Positions 54,357-62,929 of a stretch of 64,000 bases of DNA are shown piece after piece. The stretch is from Paracoccaceae bacterium (lineage in GTDB: Bacteria > Pseudomonadota > Alphaproteobacteria > Rhodobacterales > Rhodobacteraceae), in assembly GCA_027013095.1 (NCBI GenBank), contig JALUYI010000042.1:1-64000 (forward strand), in the 5' to 3' direction. Position numbers and translations under genes: made by a program. The notes below the pieces were generated by a model. The model was not told the origin of the DNA. It made no database searches and saw only the letters and a list, made by a program, of their open reading frames with translations. The stretch's first letter is position 1. Every line of letters starts with the position of its first letter.

Positions 54357-56954
54357 CTAATAAAGCCCGCCTGACGACAGTGACCCGAATGTCGCCCTCT
54401 TGGGAATCTTCTTTTTCACCCCAAGCTGGGTAATGACCTCGGGATTATCCTCGGGCACGGGCTGGTCGTTCTGGCCCGGTTCAAAGATCGGCAGGTTCGA
54501 GCCCATGGCAAATCCGCCATCTACCACGCTGAGCGCGCCGAACACCGGAACCTGACCCGGACGAAACAGTTCCGCGACCACATTTTCACCGGTGGCATCG
54601 TCAGGCAGGCGCTCACCGGTATAGCGGTCGATCTTGGCGAAAACCCCATTCGCCGGCACCTTGAAATCACTGCTGCCATAAAGCGTAACGGCCTTTTTCA
54701 TGAAATCGGTAAAGACCGGCCCGCAAAGAGTCGCCCCGTAAGCATGGCGACCCAACGGCCGGGGCAGGTCCATCCCCATATAGCATCCGGCGACGATATT
54801 AGGTGTATAACCGATGAACCACGCATCGCGCGACTGGTTGGTGGTGCCGGTCTTGCCGGCGACCGGCACATTCAGCACGACGCGCCCGGCCGCGGTGCCG
54901 CGGGTGATGACCTCCTTCATCATCGAGGTCAGCTGATAGGCGGTGATGGGGTCCATGACTCGGACACGATTGTTCTCGATCCGTGGGGATTCCCCGGCCG
55001 GAATCGATTCGACCTTGCAGTCGAGACAGCGGCGCCGATCATGGCGATAGATCGTCTTGCCGCGCCGGTCCTGCACCCGGTCCACCAGCGTCGGGATGAC
55101 CCGCTCGCCGCCATTGGCGAACATCGCATAGGCCGAAACCATCTTGTAAAGGGTGGTCTCCTGACTGCCCAGCGCATTCGCCAGATGCTGTCCCAGATGG
55201 TCGTAAACGCCGAATTTCTCGGCATAGGCAGCAACGACATCCATGCCCACCGCCTGCGCCAGACGAATCGTCATCAGGTTTCGCGAATGCACGATCCCGG
55301 TGCGCATGGGGGTTGGCCCGTAAAACTTGTGCGACGAGTTGCGCGGGCGCCATATCCCCTGCGGGGTTTTCACTTCGATCGGCGCATCGATCACAATGGT
55401 CGCCGGAGTATAACCGGAATCCAGAGCCGCGGCATAGACAAAGGGTTTGAACGCCGAGCCCGGCTGCCGGGTCGCCTGCGTAGCGCGATTAAAGACCGAC
55501 TGCTCATACGAAAATCCGCCCTGCATGGCCAGCACCCGGCCGGTCTGGGTGTCCATCGCGACAAAGGCCCCCTCGATCTCGGGGATCTGGCGAAGCGACC
55601 AGTATTTGAACTCCTGCGGGATCTTTTCGCCCTTCTTGCGCTTTTTCTTGCTGCGCACCGGCCCGAAAACCTTTTTGACAAAGACGACATCGCCGATCTT
55701 CAGCAAATCCGCCGGCACGCGCGCCTTCCTGCCGGGCTTGCCATTGGCCTTCAGCGGGCGGGCCCATTTCATGTCCTCAATCGGGATGGCGTGGCCGCCC
55801 TTGATCTCGGGCACCCCGGCAATGCCGATCCGTGCGGCCTTTTTCGACAGGTCCAGAACCACCGCCAGCGACCATTCATCGATGTCGCGCGGCGCCTTGA
55901 CCCGGGCCAGCGCGCGGCGCCAGTCGGCCTCGGTTTTCAGCTTGTCCGCGGGCAGGGTTGTCAGCGGGCCGCGCCAGATCCCCTGTCGCCGGTCATAGGC
56001 CTCGAGCCCGGCGCGCAGGGCATGGGCCGCCGTTTTTTGCAGGACCGGGTCCATGGTGGCACGAATCTTCATGCCGCCGGTAAAGAATTCATTCTGCCCA
56101 AAAGTTGTGGATAATTGCCGCCGGATTTCGTCGGTAAAATAGTCGCGCCGGGGCAGGCTGGCGTAAAACGGCTTGAAATCACCGCTCTGCACCGTCTTGA
56201 GGTCGCTCTTCATCGCCGCCTCGGCAACCGCCGGGTCGAGATAGCCGTTTTGCGCCATCTCGCGCAGCACATAGTTCCGGCGGGCAATGGCGCGCTTTTT
56301 CTGCCGCACCGGATGGTATTTTGACGGCGCCTTGGGCAGCACCGCCAGATAGGCGGCCTCGGCCGGGGTCAGCTGCTCCAAAGTCTTGTTGAAATAGGTC
56401 TGGGCGGCAGCAGTCACCCCGTAGGAGTTCTGCCCGAGGAAAATCTCGTTCAGGTACAGTTCAAGGATCTTGTCCTTGGACATCGCCTTTTCCACCCGCG
56501 AGGCCAGAATGATCTCTTTGACCTTGCGCTCGACCTTGCGCGAGCCATCCAGCAAAAAGTTTTTCATCACCTGCTGGGTGATCGTCGAGGCTCCCCGCAG
56601 GCGTTTGCCCTCGGCCGCGCTGATGACCGCTTTCAGGATGCCCAGCGGGTCATAGCCATGGTGAAAGTAAAAGTTCTTGTCCTCAGCCGAGATGAAGGCG
56701 TGCTTGACCAGATCGGGAATCTCGTCGATGGGGGTAAAGATCCGCCGCTCACGGGCGAATTCATCCATCACCCGCCCTTCGCGAGAATAGATCGTCGACA
56801 GGGTCTCGGGTTCATAATTCTTCAGACGCTCGAAATTCGGCAGATCCTGACCATAAATCCAGAAGACAGCGCCGATCCCCACCGCCACCATGACCAAACC
56901 AAGAGTTATCCAGGTAAAGATAAAGCCGAAAAAAGACAGGATGGCGCGCAGCAC
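54357..56954 (-). CDS. mrcA: Penicillin-binding protein 1A
   Basis: Bifunctional glycosyltransferase/transpeptidase. Membrane helix about 7-34, GT51 domain with Glu91 (SAEDKNFYFHHGYD), an inserted OB-like region (about 330-440), transpeptidase Ser500 (GSAFK) and K701-T-G (KTGTTNQSRD). 865 aa, typical of alpha-proteobacterial PBP1A. The start is GTG 56954; its ribosome site is weak. Lies between amiC and prfB. Confidence 0.96.
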   Translation of the reverse strand: MLRAILSFFGFIFTWITLGLVMVAVGIGAVFWIYGQDLPNFERLKNYEPETLSTIYSREGRVMDEFARERRIFTPIDEIPDLVKHAFISAEDKNFYFHHGYDPLGILKAVISAAEGKRLRGASTITQQVMKNFLLDGSRKVERKVKEIILASRVEKAMSKDKILELYLNEIFLGQNSYGVTAAAQTYFNKTLEQLTPAEAAYLAVLPKAPSKYHPVRQKKRAIARRNYVLREMAQNGYLDPAVAEAAMKSDLKTVQSGDFKPFYASLPRRDYFTDEIRRQLSTTFGQNEFFTGGMKIRATMDPVLQKTAAHALRAGLEAYDRRQGIWRGPLTTLPADKLKTEADWRRALARVKAPRDIDEWSLAVVLDLSKKAARIGIAGVPEIKGGHAIPIEDMKWARPLKANGKPGRKARVPADLLKIGDVVFVKKVFGPVRSKKKRKKGEKIPQEFKYWSLRQIPEIEGAFVAMDTQTGRVLAMQGGFSYEQSVFNRATQATRQPGSAFKPFVYAAALDSGYTPATIVIDAPIEVKTPQGIWRPRNSSHKFYGPTPMRTGIVHSRNLMTIRLAQAVGMDVVAAYAEKFGVYDHLGQHLANALGSQETTLYKMVSAYAMFANGGERVIPTLVDRVQDRRGKTIYRHDRRRCLDCKVESIPAGESPRIENNRVRVMDPITAYQLTSMMKEVITRGTAAGRVVLNVPVAGKTGTTNQSRDAWFIGYTPNIVAGCYMGMDLPRPLGRHAYGATLCGPVFTDFMKKAVTLYGSSDFKVPANGVFAKIDRYTGERLPDDATGENVVAELFRPGQVPVFGALSVVDGGFAMGSNLPIFEPGQNDQPVPEDNPEVITQLGVKKKIPKRATFGSLSSGGLY

Positions 56955-57040
56955 GATGGTTCAGCCCAATTGGAAGTCGTAGCCGCCACTATACGCCCCC
57001 CCCTTGGCGGCGTCAAAACGTGATCCCGCAAATTTAGGCC

Positions 57041-57060
57041 GTTTTTTGCCAAAATACCGG
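57041..57060 (-). repeat. Degenerate copy of the dispersed motif (copy 4)
   Basis: Plus-strand GTTTTTTGCCAAAATACCGG in the amiC-mrcA gap. It keeps TTTTTTGC and AAATAC but lacks the final CTC. Same orientation as the other copies. Confidence 0.45.
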
Positions 57061-57085
57061 CCAAAAACCCGGACAGGCAGGCACT

Positions 57086-58357
57086 TCAGCGTCGCAGCAA
57101 ACGCGCCTGCGCTGCATCCTTCAGGCTCCAGGCGTCCAGCGCCGCCAGCAAGCCATCGGCAAAGCGGGCGCGCCAGGCCTTGTTCATCAGATTCGACAGA
57201 TCTGCAGGATTGGACATGAACCCGCTCTCTATCAGGACCGACGGGATGTCCGGCGCCTTCAGAACCGAAAAGCCGGCTGACAGGCGCGGCCGGGCCCGCA
57301 GTCGGCCCATCGCCCGACCGATCCCGCTGACCAGCGCCGCCGCCAGCTTTTTTGAACGCGGCATAGTCTCGGTCCGGGCCAGATCCATCAGAACCGAGGC
57401 CACCGCGTCATCCTGCCGGTTCAAATCAACCCCGGCCAGAAGGTCTCCGCGCTCGTGGCTGGCCGCCAGATAGGCCGCGGCGGCGTTCGACGCGACCTTG
57501 GAAAGGGTATAGACTGTGGTGCCCGAGGCCGTCCCCCGGGCCAGCGCATCGGCATGCAACGAGATCAAAACGTCGGCGCCTCCCTCGCGGGCCCGGCTGA
57601 TCCGCCCCTGAAGCGACAAAAAGACATCCTCGTTGCGGGTCAGGAAAACCCGATAGCGCCCGGTCCGCACCAGTCGCTCCTTGACCTCGCGCGCAAGGGT
57701 CAGCATCAGGTTCGCCTCGCTCTGCCCCTGATATTCCGCCCCCGGATCGATACCTCCGTGACCGGGGTCAAGGGCAACAACAACCGGGCGATCGCCAGTG
57801 GGGCGGGTCTTGGGACGCGGGGTTTTGACCGGATCGGGCAAAGCCCAGATGTCGCGGGAGGCGGAACGATCCCCCAAATCGCCTGTCGTGTTGCCTGTCG
57901 CCCCGGTTGTCCCCGTGCCCCCCGTCACGGGCGACAGGTCGCGGGTCAGACGGACCCTGATCCGGGCGTCCCCGGCGCTCTTGTCGGTTTCCATGATTGC
58001 CGAATATATCGACATCGGGTGCTTCAGCAGCAGAACCATGCGCGACCAGCCGGGCCGGAACAGGCCATAACGCAGATCGCGAACCAGGTCGGTGTGAATC
58101 AGCTTTGTCTTTTGCAGCCCGTCAAAGCGGACCTCGCGGAAATCCATCACCAGACGCGCGGGCTTGCGCAGTGTAAACACCCGGTATGGCACCGCCTGAG
58201 TCAGTTTCAGAACGACATCGACATCACCAGACATTCGCGCCGTTATCGCCGAGTCCCGGGCCTCCAGTCGCGCCAGCGCCTGCAGACCCTGCGCGTCCGC
58301 CCCCCCGAGCCACGCCGACAGCACAATAAACGCCACTATAATTCCAAACTTGCGCAC
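57086..58357 (-). CDS. amiC: N-acetylmuramoyl-L-alanine amidase (AmiC type)
   Basis: Zinc amidase that splits septal peptidoglycan. Signal peptide (about 1-22), AMIN domain (about 40-135) for wall targeting, then Amidase_3 from about 190: DPGHGGIDPGA with the zinc His, then SLHADA and ESGFMSNPAD with the catalytic Glu. 423 aa. It lies upstream of mrcA, same strand; a -10-like TATACT precedes it near 58389-58394 on the minus strand. Confidence 0.95.
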   Translation of the reverse strand: MRKFGIIVAFIVLSAWLGGADAQGLQALARLEARDSAITARMSGDVDVVLKLTQAVPYRVFTLRKPARLVMDFREVRFDGLQKTKLIHTDLVRDLRYGLFRPGWSRMVLLLKHPMSIYSAIMETDKSAGDARIRVRLTRDLSPVTGGTGTTGATGNTTGDLGDRSASRDIWALPDPVKTPRPKTRPTGDRPVVVALDPGHGGIDPGAEYQGQSEANLMLTLAREVKERLVRTGRYRVFLTRNEDVFLSLQGRISRAREGGADVLISLHADALARGTASGTTVYTLSKVASNAAAAYLAASHERGDLLAGVDLNRQDDAVASVLMDLARTETMPRSKKLAAALVSGIGRAMGRLRARPRLSAGFSVLKAPDIPSVLIESGFMSNPADLSNLMNKAWRARFADGLLAALDAWSLKDAAQARLLRR

Positions 58358-58806
58358 CTGATCGCCTGCCTTGTTTTTCTTGCGTTCCAGTATATATGAG
58401 AGGCAGCGAAAAACACCATTGTCATTCTTCTCAATTTGCCGCTATTGTTCGCGCGAAGGTTCTGGGCGGAAGCGCCGTGGACTTCGAAAGCAGATTCGCT
58501 GCTTTTTTCATGTATCAGGCAGGGCCATAAGTCACGCCAAAGATCACCTCTGAAAAGACCAGCAGGCCAACCGGCCGAACAGTTTGCCCGGCAGGATCAA
58601 GAACAGTCGGGCACGTGAATTGGCATCGCACTGCGGTGTCGGAGAAAAACCGCGATGAAACGCGAGAGAACAGCAGCAACAGACGTCCGGGGGGCAATGC
58701 CCGCCGCGCTGGTGTTGCACGCATTTCCATTCGCCCAAACGAAACGGTCCATCAGACCTCTTGCACCGCAACTGTCGGCGCCAAGGTCTGGACTGCATGA
58801 GAGAAC
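58358..58806 (+). other. Long upstream region of rne
   Basis: 449 bases with no convincing gene. TTGTTT (58371-58376) and TATATG (58393-58398) with a 16-base spacer may be the rne promoter. If used, the leader would be about 400 bases, comparable in length to the autoregulatory rne leader of E. coli. A terminator-like hairpin lies at 58487-58508, and short open frames (for example 58615-58800) look like chance. Confidence 0.5.
58487..58508 (+). terminator. Terminator-like hairpin in the rne leader
   Basis: AAAGCAG (58487-58493) pairs perfectly with CTGCTTT (58499-58505) around ATTCG, followed by TTT and C. It would end transcripts starting near 58400 about 300 bases before rne, unless read through. 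Stem is short (7 bp) and AT-containing, so strength is modest. Confidence 0.45.
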
Positions 58807-61626
58807 ATGTCCAAAAAAATGCTTATTGACGCCACCCACCCGGAAGAAACCCGGGTCGTGGTGGTCGACGGAAACAAGGTCGAAGAATTCGACTTTGAGA
58901 CCGTCAACAAACGCCAGCTTGCTGGCAATATCTATCTAGCCAAGGTCACGAGGGTCGAACCCTCGTTGCAGGCGGCCTTTGTCGATTACGGTGGCAACCG
59001 GCACGGCTTTCTGGCCTTTTCGGAAATCCATCCCGACTATTACCAGATTCCGGTCGCCGACCGCGAGGCCCTGCTGGCCGAGGAAAAGGCCCTCGTCCAA
59101 CAGCAACAGGAAGAGGATGAGCGCCGCTCAAGCGGGCGTGGGCGCAAACGCTCGCGGCGCAAACCGGCGGCTGCCAAGGCTGCTGCTCAGGATGCGGTGG
59201 TCACCGAGGAGGTTGCAACACCTGCGATTCACGGCATGAATGTCGTTGACGTGGACAGCGAAGACGCGCTTGAGCCGATCATCGGCTTTACCGATCAAGG
59301 CGACTCCCAATCCGACCAGACCACCGATAATGGTGCCGACGCACCGGAAACCGACGCAGCTACAGGCCTCGCCGAGGCCCCAGCCGTCCCGGACGCCCCG
59401 GACCCGGATGCCCCGCCCCTGCACGAGGATGAGGTCAAGGAATGGGCCGAAGAGCAGGCCGCAACCGAGCGCGAGGACGACGCCAAAGACGACGACGATG
59501 ATGAGCACGATGACGAGGCCACGGAGCCGACCGACCCCGACATTGAAAGCGTTGCTCAAGAGGACGAGGCTGAGGAAATCCGCCCCCGGCGCAAGGTCCG
59601 CCCACGCCGCTACAAGATCCAAGAGGTCATCAAGGTTCGCCAGATCCTCCTGATCCAAGTGGTGAAAGAGGAACGCGGCAACAAGGGCGCGGCGCTGACG
59701 ACCTATCTGTCGCTGGCGGGGCGCTATTGCGTGCTGATGCCCAACACCGCACGCGGCGGCGGTATCTCTCGTAAGATCACCAACGCGGCGGATCGCAAGA
59801 AACTGAAAGATATCGCCAATGACATTGTGGTCCCGGAAGGGGCCGGGCTGATTATCCGCACCGCCGGCGCGAAACGCACCAAGGCCGAGATCAAGCGCGA
59901 CTATGACTACCTGTTGCGCCAGTGGGAACAGGTGCGCGACCTGACCCTGAAATCCATCGCCCCCGCCCCGATCTATGAGGAAGGCAGCCTGATCAAACGC
60001 TCGATCCGCGACCTTTACAACCGCGAGATCGACGAAATCCTGATTGAGGGCGAACGGGGATATCGCATGGCCAAGGACTACATGAAAATGCTCATGCCGT
60101 CCCATGCCAAGAACGTGAAACATTACACTGACCCGATGCCGCTGTTCGCGCGGTTTCAGGTCGAAAGCTACCTTAGCGGCATGTTCAACCCGAATGTGCA
60201 GCTGAAATCGGGCGGCTATATCGTGATCGGCGTGACCGAAGCCCTGGTGGCCATCGACGTAAACTCGGGCCGCTCGACCAAAGAGGGCTCGATCGAGGAC
60301 ACAGCGCTGAAAACCAACCTCGAAGCCGCCGAAGAGGTTGCCCGCCAGCTGCGTCTACGCGACCTCGCCGGGCTGATCGTGATCGACTTTATCGACATGG
60401 AGGACCGGCGCAACAACGCCGCCGTCGAAAAGCGAATCAAGGACAAGCTGAAAACAGACCGCGCGCGCATTCAGGTCGGCCGGATCTCGGGCTTTGGCCT
60501 GATGGAAATGAGCCGCCAACGTCTGCGCCCCGGCATGATCGAAGCCACGACCCAGCCTTGCCCGCATTGTCACGGCACCGGGCTGACGCGCTCGGACGAC
60601 AACCTTGCGCTGGCAATCCTGCGTGAGATCGAGGAAGAAGGCGTTCGCCGCCGCCACCGCGAGGTTCTGCTCACGGTTCCGGTGCCCATTGCGAACTATA
60701 TCCTGAACCAGAAGCGCGAACACGTCGCCATGATCGAGGCGCGCTATGGCCTGTCCATCCGGATCGAGGCCAACCCGACCCTGATCAGCCCGGATTTCAG
60801 CATCGAACAGTTCAAGACGGCGACCCGTAATGTCCCCGAGCCCTCGGCCGAAGTGGTGTCCATGGAAACGTCGCTGCTGGATGAGTCCGCGGAAATCACC
60901 GCCGACCCTGAGACCCCCAGCGAAGAGCCCGGCGAAGAGGCGCCGCGCAAGAAGCGTCGGCGCAGACGGCGGCGCGGCGGACGTGGGCGCAACAATGACA
61001 CGTCCCACGACCAGAGCAACGAAACTGGTGATGACAATGGTACCGATGCGGATACCGACTCGGGCACGGGCGCAAGCCCCGAAACCGCAGAGGTGACGCC
61101 CGAAACCACCGCCCCCGAGGCGTCCGCCCCGCAAACGGCCTCCGCGGTAGAGACCGCCCCGGACACGACCGAGGCCGACCCCGCCCCGGCAGAGGCTGCC
61201 AAACCTGCGGAAAAACCGAAAAAGCGCACCACGCGGCGGGCCGCCGATCGCAAGGCCAAGGCAGACCCTGAGGCCGATACCGCCGAGACAGCGCCCGAGA
61301 ACGCCGCCGAGGAGATTGACGAAAAGCCGGCACCAAAACCACGCAAACGGCGCACACGCAAAAAGCCCGAGCCGGCAACCGAGCTCGCAGCGGCAACCTC
61401 TGCCCCGCCGGCCGATGCGCCCGAGGCCTCGGGCGCCAGTGAACCCGCACCGGTGCCTGCGTCAGCGGCGGCGTCTGTGGACACGCCCACGGCACCTGAA
61501 ACCGAGTCCGCAACCGAACCAGAACCGGCACCCGAACCGGCACCCGAACCGGCCTTGGCCGAGACACAAGCTGCCCCCGAGCCGGACCGGCCCAGACGGC
61601 GTGGATGGTGGTCGCGCAAGAAATAA
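58807..61626 (+). CDS. rne: Ribonuclease E
   Basis: 939 aa endoribonuclease and degradosome scaffold. The S1 domain (about 36-310) is split by an acidic, Ala-rich insertion of about 130-165 residues (about 105-260), typical of alphaproteobacteria. The catalytic Asp484 (AIDVNSGRSTKEG) and Asp527 (VIDFIDM) bind magnesium; Cys585-x-x-Cys588 (CPHCHGTG) is the zinc link. Residues about 690-939 are disordered, alternating basic clusters (RKKRRRRRRRGGRGR) with Ala/Pro/Glu tracts, and would bind RNA and partners. Confidence 0.97.
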   Translation: MSKKMLIDATHPEETRVVVVDGNKVEEFDFETVNKRQLAGNIYLAKVTRVEPSLQAAFVDYGGNRHGFLAFSEIHPDYYQIPVADREALLAEEKALVQQQQEEDERRSSGRGRKRSRRKPAAAKAAAQDAVVTEEVATPAIHGMNVVDVDSEDALEPIIGFTDQGDSQSDQTTDNGADAPETDAATGLAEAPAVPDAPDPDAPPLHEDEVKEWAEEQAATEREDDAKDDDDDEHDDEATEPTDPDIESVAQEDEAEEIRPRRKVRPRRYKIQEVIKVRQILLIQVVKEERGNKGAALTTYLSLAGRYCVLMPNTARGGGISRKITNAADRKKLKDIANDIVVPEGAGLIIRTAGAKRTKAEIKRDYDYLLRQWEQVRDLTLKSIAPAPIYEEGSLIKRSIRDLYNREIDEILIEGERGYRMAKDYMKMLMPSHAKNVKHYTDPMPLFARFQVESYLSGMFNPNVQLKSGGYIVIGVTEALVAIDVNSGRSTKEGSIEDTALKTNLEAAEEVARQLRLRDLAGLIVIDFIDMEDRRNNAAVEKRIKDKLKTDRARIQVGRISGFGLMEMSRQRLRPGMIEATTQPCPHCHGTGLTRSDDNLALAILREIEEEGVRRRHREVLLTVPVPIANYILNQKREHVAMIEARYGLSIRIEANPTLISPDFSIEQFKTATRNVPEPSAEVVSMETSLLDESAEITADPETPSEEPGEEAPRKKRRRRRRRGGRGRNNDTSHDQSNETGDDNGTDADTDSGTGASPETAEVTPETTAPEASAPQTASAVETAPDTTEADPAPAEAAKPAEKPKKRTTRRAADRKAKADPEADTAETAPENAAEEIDEKPAPKPRKRRTRKKPEPATELAAATSAPPADAPEASGASEPAPVPASAAASVDTPTAPETESATEPEPAPEPAPEPALAETQAAPEPDRPRRRGWWSRKK

Positions 61627-61639
61627 CATTCAGCTCAAG

Positions 61640-61666
61640 CCCCCGGACATTGCTCCGGGGGTTTTT
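61640..61666 (+). terminator. Intrinsic terminator of rne
   Basis: CCCCCGGA (61640-61647) pairs with TCCGGGGG (61654-61661), loop CATTGC, followed by TTTTT. It lies 14 bases after the rne stop. Confidence 0.93.
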
Positions 61667-61697
61667 GGTTCACCCTTCCTGCCTTCAGAACACGCCC

Positions 61698-62858
61698 TCA
61701 GCCCTTCGCAAACCCGCGCGCGGACATGAATTTTTCAAGACGGGCCAGACCTTCCCTGATTTCTTCGGGCGATCTTGCATAGGAAAACCGCAGGCTCTGA
61801 CGCCCGCGCCGCGGATCAAAATCCAGACCGGGCGTAACCGCGACACCCGCCTCGATCAGGATCTCGCGCGCCAGTGCCGCACTGTCCTCGGTCATCTCGG
61901 AAACGTCAGCATAGATGTAAAAGGCGCCGTCCGGTGGCGCGATCTTGTCAAACCCGGCCCGGGGCAACCCGTCCAGCATCAGGCTGCGGTTCTGCCGATA
62001 GACCTGCAGGTTGGCCTCCAGCTCATCGGTGCACTCCAGCGCCGCCAGCGCCGCGATCTGGCTGGCGTGCGAGGCACAGATAAACATATTCTGGGCCAGC
62101 CTTTCAATCGTGCGCACAAAGTCCTCGGGCACCACCATCCAGCCGATCCGCCAGCCGGTCATGGAAAAATATTTCGAGAACGAATTGATGACCACCACCT
62201 CGTCAGACAGCTCCAACGCAGAAACCCCGCGGGCGCCGTAATGGAGGCCGTGATAGATTTCATCGGAAATGAACCGCGCGCCCCGCGCCTGACAGGCCGC
62301 GATCAGGCCGCCAAGGGCCACACGGTCCAGCATCGTTCCGATCGGGTTGGCGGGTGATGCCACCAACAGACCGTCCAGACCGGGCACCGCCGAGACCTCC
62401 TGCGGCGTCGGCTGAAAGCGGTTTTCGGCACCGGTGGCAATCCCGACCGGCACCAGATCCAGCGCCGACAAGATATTGCGATAGCTGGGATAGCCCGGCT
62501 CTCCCACAGCGACCCGCGCGCCGGGATCGAAAAGCGCCGTAAAAGCCAGCACGAACGCCGCCGAGGATCCGGCCATGACCACGATACGCTCGGGCGACAG
62601 ATCCAGACCGTACCAGCGCTGATAAAGCGCGGCAATTCCGGCCCGCAAATCCGGGCGGCCCAGCGCCACCGTATAGCCCAGAGGGTCGCTCTGCATGGCC
62701 GCGCCAAGATGCGCCACCGCTTTGCGCGGAGCCCCGGTCGCCGGCTGGCCGACCTCCATATGAATGATGTGTTGGCCGGCCTCCTCGCGTTGCCGCGCGG
62801 CCTCCATCACATCCATCACGATGAACGGAGCGACATCTCCACGTCTTGATTTCTGCAT
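61698..62858 (-). CDS. PLP-dependent aminotransferase (class I, aspartate aminotransferase family)
   Basis: 386 aa from ATG 62858 (MQKSRRGDVAPF). Fold-type I landmarks: MEVGQPATGAP, VVMAGSSAAF, EPGYPSYRNI, SPANPIGT, SDEIYHGLHYG, and the Schiff-base Lys in NSFSKYFSMTGWRIGW; the C-terminal LRFSYA carries the substrate-carboxylate Arg. Amino-acid substrate not clear. The frame extends to 63017 but the added residues overlap the divergent protease gene and look non-homologous. Confidence 0.88.
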   Translation of the reverse strand: MQKSRRGDVAPFIVMDVMEAARQREEAGQHIIHMEVGQPATGAPRKAVAHLGAAMQSDPLGYTVALGRPDLRAGIAALYQRWYGLDLSPERIVVMAGSSAAFVLAFTALFDPGARVAVGEPGYPSYRNILSALDLVPVGIATGAENRFQPTPQEVSAVPGLDGLLVASPANPIGTMLDRVALGGLIAACQARGARFISDEIYHGLHYGARGVSALELSDEVVVINSFSKYFSMTGWRIGWMVVPEDFVRTIERLAQNMFICASHASQIAALAALECTDELEANLQVYRQNRSLMLDGLPRAGFDKIAPPDGAFYIYADVSEMTEDSAALAREILIEAGVAVTPGLDFDPRRGRQSLRFSYARSPEEIREGLARLEKFMSARGFAKG

Positions 62859-62929
62859 CACTTTTTCTCTAAGCTCACCTAGGTTCGATATGTTCCATCC
62901 GCTTGTTTCAGGGGGCGAAGATAACGTCA

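Noticed and set aside
58615-58800. Small open frame in the rne leader
   Set aside because: 61 codons without a ribosome site and with two overlapping competing frames; composition not gene-like.
59128-60123. Leftward open frames opposite rne
   Set aside because: Hydrophobic-looking product arises from the acidic/Ala-rich codons of RNase E read backwards; no start signal.
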